Assembly: GCA_014338405.1 (NCBI GenBank)
Contig: JTDE01001048.1
Coordinates: forward strand, 95,014 to 159,013
Length of the DNA stretch: 64,000 bases
Direction: 5' to 3'
Source: Paragonimus skrjabini miyazakii
Taxonomy: Eukaryota > Platyhelminthes > Trematoda > Plagiorchiida > Troglotrematidae
Shown: piece after piece, positions 25,811-38,573 of the stretch
Position numbering within the stretch: the first letter of the stretch is position 1
Layout of the letters: every line of letters starts with the position of its first letter
Notes under the pieces: model-generated
Databases searched by the model: none
Seen by the model: the letters and a program-made list of their open reading frames with translations, nothing else
What the model was told of the DNA's origin: nothing
Translations under genes and position numbers: made by a program

Positions 25811-28800
25811 TCTGTCCGTCTTCTTACTGCTTTGTTTAAACCCTATTTGTTAACACCAAATATGAAATTATCTTACAAGAGGTTACTTCACATAATCGTG
25901 AGCACAGTGTGGTATACATTTAACTCAGTAATAACCTCCGGGATTAATATCAGTATTTATCCACATTTTGTTTAACTTTATTCAGATGTTAACAAACCTT
26001 AATGGCTACAACACACAGAAAGATACATGTTGAGTACAGGGTATTCAACTATGTAAGAAAAGTAAGTATTTTCACATAATACTTCGGCAAGCGCACTTAC
26101 CTAATTTGTGGTGAATTTGTTTGTGAAAATAAGGAATACAATCAAAAACCAGGTCATGAGGTTTAACGCCAGAAATGCAGTGAATATACTGAGCAATGAG
26201 GAGATGAACGGGCCTATAAACATAGCTTGACTCCGAAGAACTATTGTTTGATATGCCAAGTGGGAGCATAGAATTTTAAGCTGAAGGTTATGTCACCTAT
26301 TCGTCATCTAAGATAACAACAAGGTATACAAAACGCTTCACTCACAGAGATTTGTTTGTGGAACATTCGTCTGTGCATAAGCAATTTCCTGCCGTTTGTC
26401 CCTACATTTGACTTCGGAGTGAGTGCCGTTCCACAAACTATTGGACAACAGTTTACCGACATGTAATCCAATGATCTAGAGTTTTCAATGTTTCGTAAAG
26501 ACGGATTATCACTTCTAGAATTTTATAGGAAATCCATTCATGAATGCGGGATTTATATGACATTATCAGGTCAGGCAATAAGATTATCCACATTTAGGAG
26601 TACTTACGTGTGTATGACATCTCCCGAAACTAAAACACACAGTGTAATATCGTATTTTCTGTCGCTCGTTTAAGTGACATTCTACGAACTGCCACATCCT
26701 GTTTGCCGCCTAGTACGTAGAATTTCACGTGGTAAACACCATGAAACTTCTCACTGAGTTGCTTCAGTGAAAATTTCTTAAATTTACTTCATTCATTGAA
26801 GTGAACAGAAAGGAGAAGACAGAGCAAGAATGAATTTATGTAACAAGTAACATCGGCTGTGATGTACTAACCTTCGTACACACACAACAAAATCGATTTA
26901 ACGTGGGTGATACGACATACTGATGAATAAACGCGTCTTAAAAGTAAAACGTAATGACCAGAAGTCAATATTCTTACAAGTGAACGGCTATTTTAAATTT
27001 ATTGTATAAGACTTGAAAAAACGTAATACAACAACTTCCCTACGCGCAGATGAAGTTACCCACTGATAATACTTACTATATGCGATTATGGGTAAACACA
27101 AGATTTCGGAAGCAGCCTGTGATTGGGTTGGAAGCCGTTATATTCGATATATCTGTCGGTTAGGATGCCGTCTCAAGTGAGAACAAATCAGTTACAAGCA
27201 TGCTTGCAGTACTACTAGATTGCTGAAATCCGATCACCTCACATTTTCAGTGAGAGGGAGTTTCATTAAACAAAAGTTGTTCTACGAAACTTTACACTAA
27301 CACCGTTACAAAACATGGTGACAAAACATTGCTGAAGGAATAATCTCGAAAATCACATTAATACCACAAACACCAAACAAATTTTACTTGGCATCTGCAG
27401 CATCATAAAAAGACCATCTCACTTTCAATATTTTTGTGCAGAAAAACGAATATTAAACTTGTGCTGAAAATTCCGTTATAGTCAACTTTTCGAAGACGGA
27501 GAAAACCGTAGTTAGTCTAAAACATGAAGTGGACGGTCACATGGTGATGTTGCACTCACTCATTCTAACTCCGGTAGTTAAAACCCAGTATAAAATAGCA
27601 AGAGAGGGTAACAGGTTGTTCCCAATTAACCATGCGTCTATTGCTTTGGTCATACTATAGCCAAACCAATCAAATAATCACATGAGGAGATTCCAAGTTG
27701 TCATACTGTTCATGTATTTTCAGATCTCACGTAAACGCCAGTAAAATAATGAATTTCTGCCTTCTTTTGCACACGTGTGAGGTCACAGTTTATATGTTCT
27801 TTCAACTTAACGGTCTATCAAGCATTTTAGATTATAGGAGGCTTTTTCCATTTTCCTTGGTGATTTTTGGTACAATGCGGACAATATAAACATTTTGTTC
27901 ATCCAATAAACGTGGAGAACAAAAAACTGCTTTGACACGACATCCAGACAAACATTCTTGTGGTCCCACCGGTAATATGAAATGATATTCGATAAAGCAT
28001 CGTGTAGTTGGATGTTCTCTTGCTGAAAAATGACAATACGTATGTGCGCTGTAAGACGAGCCGTTCGGCTGCTTAAAGCTTTTCATAAAATTTTGCTACT
28101 TCACATTACAATACTATCGTTAGGACTTTTACCACTTCATAATGCTTAATGGCCTGATTCGGCCAATAGTATGACTAAACATAGAAAGGAGGATGACCAG
28201 TTGAGCACCCAGTCTATCGAGGGAAGCTCGCAAAATGTACTGTTTTCGTTTGATTTCGAGACGTCGCCGTGAACCTCTGGTGGATTACCCACATATAAAT
28301 CAGGATAGGTAAGACTGTGACTATTCACATTTTGGTCTATGGCTTTCGTCAAGTTTCACATGGTATTTGTCGAACCACTATTTTCCAGTTTTTGACGATT
28401 GGGTTCAGGTCAGGAATTAAGATCAGACAGTCTGGCATACGCAATCCACAAAGAAGAATGCACGTTTATGCAAAGTAGAATGGATTAAGCTACATTTTAT
28501 TTCTCGAAACGGTTGCCTTCTCCTATGCATCTAACACGTTATTTTTAGTGTAGAGCACCGTGTATGGAAAGTTAACAATTTAAGTATTTATTTGCTTTCA
28601 AAACAAACCGTTCATCCACCATTTTTAAATTACGCCTCAAATAATTACTTTCAGTACAGAATATACAAAAATCATATCAGTACCATTCACATTTGCTAGG
28701 GCCATCTAGGCTGGAAGTATTCATATGAACGAAGCTCACGTATCCTTATTGGGTTGCCACGGGGACATGAACTCTGGTCTACTTCAAACGACCGTGCATG

Positions 28801-31800
28801 CCTTTGTGATGAATGAAGTTAAGTCTTTTCAGCTCCAGCCAAGATACCTTCATATTTCCCTTTACGTAGTTTCTATAGTAATGTTCGGCGCATTTCTTGA
28901 ATGTCACTGCTTTGCGACAGGTACGGATGAAGTGAGTGAGTATTTGCTTCGATTGGAGCGATTTCCTTGTCGTTCTCTTCTATCACTATTGGTTTTTAGG
29001 GACGAAAATCTCAGTAACTTGTCGACACCGTGCGTTTTTTATTGTCATCTGGCAATGTCACATACGTTCAGGCACAATTGGTTGATGGCCAACCGTTCTT
29101 TATTTTTAATCGACGTATGTTACTTCACGCATCTTGTTGAACTCAGTTTACGTTTGCTGCCGACTTATAGTTAAAACAAAGGGAGTTGTTCATCCACTCA
29201 TGGACTGTGGACTCAACCAAGTATTGTTGGGTGGTGACCGACTGAACTAATGTTTGAGTCATGTGTTGTCAGGATACATGTTTAAAAAAATAAAAGCTAC
29301 ACAAATCCGTCTGATGGTTTCATAGTTGATCAAAGCTTTTTAGTGAGATGCATTGTTAACCGACTGAGATAAGTGTGCAAACGTTTACTTGTCACAATTG
29401 GTTTGACTCTGGGTGAAATACGTTAGCAATATGTTCTATACGGATTTAACACCCCGATATGTATATAGGGGAATTTGCAAGTCTATGAAGTTTTCAATTT
29501 TCTTACGTCGGAAACAAACATTTCTGATAAACTGCATGTTTTCTAACCAGAGGCCCATCAGGTATGAACCGTCAAATATTATCATACTATGTGATATCCG
29601 TATTTACCCCAAATTATGTAGTCTTAGTGTTTACTATTTCAAATTATGTATACAGGTATTTCATCCTAGTTCATCATCCGTTAAAAATCAAATTTTGCGT
29701 GAAGGTTTTGATCTAGGTGGTTGATTTCATTACCCTGTATATCGTGTGTAACGAACCGTTTCTCCGAACTGCGCTCTAACGATCAAAAAATTAGCACGGT
29801 ACATAAGCTACTTATTTTGACGTTTGATAACTTTCACACCGATGCCTTTCAATAAAATAAAAATCGCCGTTTCTTCAGCGTTTCAACTTAAACCTAAATG
29901 TACATAAACTTATCAACGAGACTAAAATACTTTACACTATTTATGGGGTGATGTTGTGTTGCAATCAACTTCACATTTCACATTGATAGGGGTTGATAAA
30001 ATTCCACATCCATGTGCATAGTTTGTCTTATGTACACAACAGTTCAATCTCATCTGTCACTATTTCGTTGTTTTTCAGCACCTATTTCATGATCTGTCAT
30101 TACCGTCCACTCCTGATCACACGCAACATTCGTAGCAAACATTCTAGCCTAATCGTATCTGTGGTTTACTTGTGGATTTCATTTCCGAACAGTCCAGGTT
30201 TTAGTTCAGTATGACTGTTAATTAATTACACACAAAACCAGTCCGGCACAATTGTATAAAAATGTGCAATAGCAGATACGAAACCAACGAAAACCAAATC
30301 AAAACCGTTTTGTTAGCCATAAATCATGTTCCTGTTTTGTCAAGACATTTTTGAACTTAACCTTTGAGAAACTGAATTGGTTCGGGATTTGGTCTAAAAT
30401 CAGTTCAATGAACACTTGCAAAAAGATGGTCAGCATCATGTCGAAACGCCTACTTACTGCAGTAAGGCTTGACGAATTCTCACAAACCAGTAGATTACAT
30501 GTAACCGCGGTTGAAAAGTAGTCATATATTTCATACTAGCCAGTGTACCTATTAGTTATTCTGCAGTTGCGAAAACACTCNNNNNNNNNNNNNNNNNNNN
30601 NNNNNNNNNNNNNNNNNNNNNNNNNNNNNNNNNNNNNNNNNNNNNNNNNNNNNNNNNNNNNNNNNNNNNNNNNNNNNNNNCAGAAGGCCTGGAACCAGGG
30701 ACAAGGAGCACATCACAAAATAGTTGGGAGTTGCCTTAACTTATCCGCTAATAAGTGACATTTGAAGGAACACAAGACACCACCTCATCTACTACAGGAC
30801 ACTTATTGGCCACAGGTCTTTTATGGTTCTGATGACTGGTCACAATTCAAAACTCCTCAAGTGTGTCGTAACCCTGTTTATCAACCGTCGTCAAGCTGTT
30901 TTATGTGCACGAAAGCTATTGACCGTCAATTCTCGTTTGTTGTAGGTTTAACTGTGAGTAACGCTTACTATCTAGCTCGATTTGTTCCGTTAACCATTTC
31001 ATTTCAGATTGGTTACTTTTGTCTTCATGCTGGCCACACGTTTACGGTCGACCAGATTTCATCAATCTAAAATTCACTTGCTTCTGATATTACAGCCCTG
31101 ATTCCACACTTACGACTGCATCTTTTATCAAAACAAACTCGGTATGAGCTGACAACTGGCCAGATGTTTCCTTCTCTGTGCACCTGGTAAGCTAGTTTTG
31201 GATCACCTCAACTGCGTTATTTTTTCTTCGTGACATATGTAACTTGAGGTCCGACGACAAGGGTTCCCATAGAATGTAAGAATGTGCACAATTTCTCTAC
31301 AAAATGTATGCGTTGTTGACAGTCCCAACGACATTTATCGTCCGCATGATAGATTTAACCTTTCGCCATCACGGTTGCATGATGGTGGTTGAAAACAGAC
31401 AACAAGAGATTTTAGGGATATGAGAGAATTTTCCTCCGCATTCCTTGCTTGTTTGGACAAAACAGAGTTTGACTTTGTCGAATAGTTTTGTATTCTATTG
31501 TTCACTTTCATTTGTTTTCGAGTCATGAATCGAAATGCTATATATAAATGTTAAGAAAATTACTTCCCGGTAGGTGAAATGTCGGGAAAATGTGCCATAT
31601 CATTAAACGAGAAAAATTTTCACACAGATTGCAGGTGTATTTTTCTTAGTTGTGCATACAAACTGTGATCGGAAGAGAGTAACTACGTCAGTTTAAATTC
31701 TCATCCGGCCATAGTGTCATGAACATTGTCGTTTAAGTACAACATTTGAAAACATGAGGATGGCGTGATCCATCTCTTATGGGCTCAGTTGTGGCATTTG

Positions 31801-33420
31801 TGTGGCCGTAAAGAAGGGGTTGCCTACCTATCAGGTCGGTCAGAAGAAACGTGGCATTTTCAACTAAAAAATTTCACATAATATATCGATTCATTAATCT
31901 CATTATGTAGCAATGAAATGGCTATGACTGATATAGAGAAAGGTAAATAAAATTATTTTTTAGATGCGTTTTCTGAGAAAACTACAAAATAGTTTTCTTA
32001 AAAAGCTTCTCATAAGTGCTCATCTGTGGAAATAGATTAATCGAAAGTATCGATGAATCTTATTTACAACCACATAAATCTCTGTAATAGCAAGTGCATA
32101 TAAATGAGGTGAAGGAGCCATCAGGCAAATGAGAACGGGAGAAACAAAAGATTTAATCAGCTCTTCCATTTACTGATAAGCGATAAGTGCGGTTGTCCAG
32201 ATAGAGGTAAGTTAACAGACCAGTTTTTGTGATCATATAATGTCAAATACCTTCATCTCGATGCACATACCTCTGCATCCTAGAACAGCCGAGTGTATTG
32301 GTTGTTTGATAGACTTAAGCCGATTGATTCTGAATAGACTAGTTTGTGGAAGTTGTGACAGACCCCTGGAATGTTCAGCATTTTGGGCGAGTACACAGTG
32401 ATTAGTCAATAGATACACTTTAATAGTACACCATCAAAAATATGGGGATGGGCCTTGTAAAAATTGGTCACGAACTGATAGACTACTTAAAATAGACTTT
32501 AGTCTACTATTTGGCTTCTTGTTATCACACATCAGATTTTCTAAACAGGAAATTTGTGGTTAAATCGCGGTGATTGTGTAAGAGTAAAAAGCCATATGCA
32601 CCAGTAACTAACAGATACAACGAAGAATGAAGATCGCTAAACATTGTAGCCATTACTATTCTGCATTATCGGGCGGATTTTTATATCGTCTCATGTAGTG
32701 TCAGTTTAGCTTCGTTAGCAAGCTGAGGCTTTTACGTGTTCTATAGGAACAGTTTCAAACGTTACTGCCAGTAATACATCTTGCACTAAAAGTATATTGT
32801 CCTGAGGAAAGATGCAGCCAGTCTCCTTCATATCGAACATGCTGTTTGTATTAACAGGCCAACGAAGAATCACTTGTTTTGAAATTAACGCTGACGCATT
32901 TCATCATCAGTCTATGCTAACAAGGACAGTTGGCAAGAAATTCCAATATCTTCCGTCTGGATGACCAGGGATACTAACCGATAACTAAATAAGCACCAGT
33001 GAGTTATCGCATTTTCAACCAGTTGGATTGTTTTGACTGTTTTCCTCTCTCAATCAAACAAACAGTAAGGTCCAATACGATAAATTTTGTTTTGCACATA
33101 ACAAGCATTATGAACTGACTCTCCTAGTGGTGTTATATGTAAACTGCCTTAATGCGGTGAACATTCAGCATTCTGTGCTCTCGATTGATTCATGGCTCTG
33201 TGGCCACCGGGCACACTGCGTTGGAGTTGGTTATGCTTTCAATTAAATGTCCGCTTAGTGATGCTATTAAGGAAGTTGGGTTTAAATCGATTTACTAAGC
33301 TGCATTACACAAAGTTGGAACTTTTGGCGAGAAAACAGTAGAGGGAGGCCCGGCTCAGAAATTTTTGAAAGAGTTGAAAAAAATGGACTAACTATAACGC
33401 CAATAAAGATCTGGGACTAA
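25811..33420. other. Gene-poor region, includes one scaffold gap
   Basis: No protein family is recognisable. The 149-codon plus frame at 28725-29174 contains one hydrophobic stretch but no family motif and probably arises by chance. A splice-like acceptor followed by an open minus frame (27832-28022) is noted under findings. A CCGAATCAG-type motif on the minus strand near 28.15 kb matches part of the 5.3 kb SINE-like repeat. Confidence 0.5.
30581..30680. other. Assembly gap (100 N)
   Basis: Exactly 100 unresolved bases. This is a fixed-size scaffold filler, so the true distance is unknown and frames running across it are meaningless. Confidence 0.99.
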
Positions 33421-33490
33421 TGAGATGACCAGCGGCTACCGGGGTTTTGACCCAGTCGCAAACCGTTCTCGTGACTACAGTGTGACCTTT
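33421..33490 (-). repeat. tRNA-derived SINE remnant
   Basis: On the minus strand GGTCACACTGTAGTC (A-box-like, 33472-33486) precedes GGGTCAAAACCCC (33441-33453). The latter sits in a T-arm-like hairpin: CTGGG/CCCGG around a 7-base loop. Spacing and T-arm geometry are tRNA-like. The D-arm and acceptor stem are degraded, so a SINE head is the best reading. No tail could be delimited. Confidence 0.45.
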
Positions 33491-36400
33491 TACTTAAGTT
33501 TTCTATTTAACATGGTATTCTGCAATTAACGCATGTCATTCGGTTCTGCAGATTACTCTCCTCAGATGTATTTCCAGAATAGGCAGTCTCATTCGAAAAT
33601 TAAAAAAATCAACTGTTTTCTCTACCGGAATCGTTCTGAAGTCTAACCTGAAACTATGTAGCGTCCGCGTGTTTTGTAGAGAACGTTTTCTTAATCATAT
33701 TTTCTGTAAACGTACAGGAAATTTTCGTGTATTTCACTAAATACTATTCGAACGAGCTGGACTGTATAACATCACCCTAAAAAGGAAGCTGTTATTATGA
33801 GAAAGATCACCATAATGGAAAGATTGTCTTCTCCGGACATGTCTATTTGATATAGGGGGTTTTGTACGGTATTTGCCATACCGAAGTGACCAGCGTAAAA
33901 ATCAAATTTTAGCTTTTTGTGTGGCGGCGCAGTGGTTTATTTTGACTTCACTTTGTTTGAATCAAAGTGTTCTCATGCAACCGTCAGCTACACCAACCTG
34001 CTTTGAGAACTTTGTTTTTCACAGGTACACAATATTAGTGACAATCCCAAGTACATCCAATATGGCTAAGGCGTTGGACAAGCCTGAATTCCCTCTAAGT
34101 AAAACCTGTCATATATAATTATTAAGGATTTCGCAACATTCATGTGTGCTCACAGTATTTTTCTCTGGACTGCATGAAACCGAAGTTATAATGAGTCATG
34201 TTGTGCCCGTGGCTAACACATAGTACAAACCACAATACTAAATATATGATTAAGGTAATTTTCCAATGGCAGGCTGACAGTGATCATCAACAAACCTTAT
34301 GAATTGGTTATTTGGAGTCTTTATCGTAGCTACCGCAAGCTGTTAGTATGAAGGGATCTAAATCTATTCACACCAAACAGCTCTAGTTAGTTTATCCATC
34401 AATTCGTTTCTCTGACTGTCAACGTTTCGTATACATTAGCTAAAACGATCTTCATCCTAGTAATTTAGTGATAAAATCCGGTGTTACTCCACTATAAAAA
34501 ATTAGAAAATGATGCTAACATGACGGTATTTAAAGAACTAGGACTGCACGCAGCAAGTTTGAACACTGAAGGTTATATCGGATCACTGAAAAGCCCAAAG
34601 TGGTCCAATAGGGTTTTCACGCATCTTTGACAAGCAAGTAATTGATCTACACCCCAATCAGAAACCTATCCAAAGGCTTTCAAGTTGATCTAGGATATAA
34701 CATGGTTTTGCTTCTTGATACAAACGAGCAGCTCCATAGTTCAATCGATTAAGTACGGGTTTAGTATTGATTTATTTTGGAAGCATTTGCCCGCGAGTGT
34801 GATTTTGTCAGGTGTCCATCAGACCGGCGACCATCAGGTGACAGTTTGAAAGCTTGAGAAAGGCTAATTTTTTGATTAACATCCATGCGCAGCTTATGTC
34901 AAGGGTTCATAGAAATTCGTCTTTTCCATCAACGGTAAAGTGAAAAAGTCCTATGAAGGAAAACTGTGAGTTGCGGAGTCTTAGCGGCTCACTGACTAGT
35001 GTCAATCGCTATCGGGTTTTAAACACAGTGCACCACACAGAAGAAATTGTCCTTGCCATAATGGATGAATTTTTTCACACGAACTATGCTGTATCCGAAT
35101 ATCTGTAGCTGTCTTCAACACCGTTCAGAGGTTATTGACTGATTGACTCATCCCGTAGAATGAGTTTTCAAACTTCAGGGAAATTTCAGCAAGCGGAATG
35201 TCGGTGCATGAAATCCACAGATGACAACAGAAGACTGACTTTCAGCGATAAAATAATCTTTTTGAAGGATTTGTAGTAGTTGAAGCTACTTAGAATGGCT
35301 TTGGTAATGATACAATTATTTTGACGGATTTTACTTAGTGAATTTCTAGTTACTGCGTCTTACCCAAGTTAAATGGATTTCCTGACATTAAGACGTCCAT
35401 TAAAAAAGCGTTCTACCAAATGAACACTCTTACACTTCCCCAACAGGTGCTTCTGGTTGAAGGTAATATGCTAATGTGTTTCAAGATAACTAGTATAGCT
35501 AAACAATTACGACGAATCAAGCTTTAAGTGTGTTTCCGTGGAATGTTCTCAAGAGAGGGTGCCAACTGTGATCTTATTGCCCTTTTAACCATCAGTCACA
35601 TTACACCAGGCGAAGTGATTGAATCCAAGCATGAAACTTGATAAACTGCGCACGTAAATCGCAAAAGAAAAGCCAGTTTTCTATATTAATTGACATACAA
35701 TCGTTTACTCATTCAAGTTTAGAGTGAAAGATACTCTGTTCGTTGAAGTACTGATGTACAACTAGATCAACGCAACTGTCATAATCCCTGCTTTCACTTC
35801 ATGGCTATCCACGCAACATAAATGATGGACGCTTCGACTGGATTCTTACCTTTTGTACGAAGCAAAGCCGACATAAGACATTACTGTAAGTATAATGTTG
35901 CACTTGAGTTACGATTTGACGAACAAGTTTTTTCATTATTTTTTCTCAAACAAATGCATGTACGGAGGCTTCACCAGAATGTTTCATTAGACATGTCGCA
36001 GAATTCGATAAATGAGTCTTATCACATGATTTCCCAAATGATCCAAGTTGATTGGTGGTAATTCTTTAAACAACTCCTAGTGTTTTGCTAACATCTATGG
36101 GGCGGTCGATGTTGGCCAATTGTGCAACAATAATGTCAGTGATGGACTGTTGGTGACCGGCTCCAATCCCGATCCGAGGATATCTTCGTTACTTTGAGTA
36201 AGCTTCTCGAACTACCAGCATACTCTGCAGTTTGTCTAGTCAACATGATCATATAAAAAGGTTATTTTCTGCATCAACGGAACGTATGGAAATAGAGAAA
36301 TTGTACTGAAGAAAACTATGCGGTGCCGTTCAACACAAATGTCTCTCACAGTGCTTGAACATTAAGACTCTGTATGCTTGTCATATAGCCTCTGTTATTA

Positions 36401-38496
36401 TTGAAGACAGTTGCTGGTTACGGCATTATTCCTGCTTCGGGGTAAGTATTCGGATATTCCAGTCAATCAATTGATAATGGAGAACCTTTACATCTCAAGC
36501 AAAAAATGATTTTTTCATACGTTTTACAAAGTCAGAGGCGACGTACTGGCCAGAATTACCTGTTTTTTAACGACTGACCTGAATGAAAGTTCAAACTCAA
36601 TATATATATATATATTCAATATTCTCAAACGCCTAAAATTTCCTCCACTTACGAGGGACGATGCGAAATTCGCTTTCAGCGACCATTCATCAGTTTAAAT
36701 ATACCGTGTTGGTGCCGAATGTTCCAGGACAATCAATGATGGATAAATGGAAGAAGAGGGAGCTTTGAGATAAACTGAATGAATGTCCTGTTCTGACAAA
36801 GATAGTACTTGAACATTAATTTTTCACGAAAGGAAAAAATAATAATGAATTGCAGTTACTTTCAGAGTATAACGAGACCGTATTATTGCTGCAAACATTC
36901 GAGAGTAGCAATTGGTTTGATAAGTTCCACAAGGATTCTCAGTATTCGAAGTTCGCGGTACAACCAGGAAATAGATGCAAAGTCAATGAATCAAGCAACA
37001 CTTGAAAAACTACCACTAAAAGCGGCAAAATCCGTTTACTGTTGAGTTACGCAGTTATTTAATGAGTTCAAGTTCACAGAAAGAAAAGTCGGTTATGAGC
37101 TATACCAAATGGCCGAACTGCACAAGAATAACCGGTCATGGGAAGGTTTTATTCTGGAGCCATCGGCTGAGATGATTGATGCTTAAAACAACCAGTACAC
37201 ATATTTTAGATTTAAATCGTATCCTTGAGTACTATAGTTTGGACAGTCACTGATACTGACAGTGGCAAACTAAACAACAGAAGCATAGAAAACAAGTTTA
37301 TTTTTAGTAAAAGCTAGAAAACGAGATGAGCTCAAGGCAGCAAACGTCCTCTCAGATGCAACCTCGTCATTAACAATGACACTACCATGTCCGAGAGCGT
37401 TTCCAGCAAATGATGTAGATGATGCACTTTCAGTCTTACCCAGAGATTAGTCATAATTCCGCGGTCAGCTTATCATATGACTTACTTACCAGTTCCTCGA
37501 GGTGTTAGCGGCTGGGTTGCACGGGGCGCGGTGAGGCAGGCACACGCCTGCACAAGAATTTGATTTACCTCGCATAGACAATTTCACTTAGTTATATAAG
37601 TTATTTGTCACGAACTTGAAGAACTTTCAGGTACCAACCAACAAACGAACACAGTGCCCACCCAGTCAGTTAACCTGTTACAGTCTAACTGGTGGAAACC
37701 ATCATGTCTACAAATGGCAGGAATATATGCACTATTTGCACGGATCAGTCGGATATTCTAGCCATTCTGCAAAAGTGGACGTTTATATGCACTGTAAGTC
37801 CTTCTTTAAATTTTTAATCCGTAAAATTTGGTACGCATGTAATCGTCAACAGGCTGTTTGTTGACCAGCTTATCATCCGTCACTATTCCCACTCTTATAT
37901 TGTAGGAGCCTCTAAGTGATTTATTCAACATGTCATCCAGCACTGTTGGACAGGAAATCGGAGACCTCCTTCAAACGTTAACTAAACTGGTGAACACTCG
38001 AGTTAGTTGCTTTTAACTCCTTACTCTACATTTGCAGCACACATGCAGTAAGTGCAACAAACAAAATTTAATAGAAACTTTTCTATAATGAAGACAGTCC
38101 AAAAAACTTATTGGAACTACTGCAGCGTCAATTTCAAGGTAAAGATATGATCGATTCAATCGCATGCATACCTAGAAATTGTTCGTCCCCTTTGTTCTCA
38201 GTTGTTTTTGTGTTTCAGAAGCCACTCTGTTCGCATTCTCGGGAATATTTCAAATACGATAGATACACGGTTAAAGCTCACATGATTGCCGTATGATGTT
38301 ATAGGATCCGTTTTAAAAATCTTAGTGACTTATTTCAGCATTATTTTTGAGCGTCCTCTCTAGTTTCCCAAACGGAAAGAATATATATTATCAGTTCAAG
38401 CGATATAGACATGCTTTGAAATCACTCACCAGTTAGATGTACCATGCGAAATATATAGCGAATGTTGGCATGGACCTGACCATTCGATCTTCAAAC
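33491..38496. other. Gene-poor region
   Basis: I recognise no gene, RNA or transposon protein here. A locally GC-richer patch at about 37495-37555 contains a small CAGGC/GCCTG hairpin but no readable frame of interest. A TA microsatellite is listed separately. Confidence 0.5.
36601..36614. repeat. (TA)7 microsatellite
   Basis: A short uninterrupted TA run. Confidence 0.95.
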
Positions 38497-38573
38497 ATTT
38501 ACTAAACTGTTCATTTTCTAAATTTCGCTTAATCTTATCTTATTTTGATGTGAAATAAAAGTGCCACATCTAT
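38497..38573 (+). repeat. 77-bp dispersed repeat, copy 1
   Basis: This 77-base block matches the reverse complement of 41414-41490 at all but 5 positions (about 94%). The two copies face each other across about 2.8 kb. Similarity stops abruptly at both ends: a TA-rich run follows this copy and unrelated sequence follows the other. It encodes nothing. It may be a terminal inverted repeat of a transposon or a short dispersed repeat. Confidence 0.85.

Noticed and set aside
26917..26937. CTGATGAATAAACG, similar to the PLE-B hammerhead core
   Set aside because: GAAA and stem III are absent, stem I does not pair, and no PLE coding sequence is nearby.
28725..29174. 149-codon plus-strand frame with a hydrophobic stretch
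   Set aside because: No recognisable family, no upstream promoter or splice pattern, and composition like the surrounding non-coding DNA.
30543..30758. Open frame across the first N gap
   Set aside because: The frame consists largely of unresolved bases; the length and phase of the gap are unknown.
32891..32915. Minus-strand CTGATGATGAAATGCGTC, containing both hammerhead boxes
   Set aside because: There is no room for stem II between the boxes, and stems I and III do not form.
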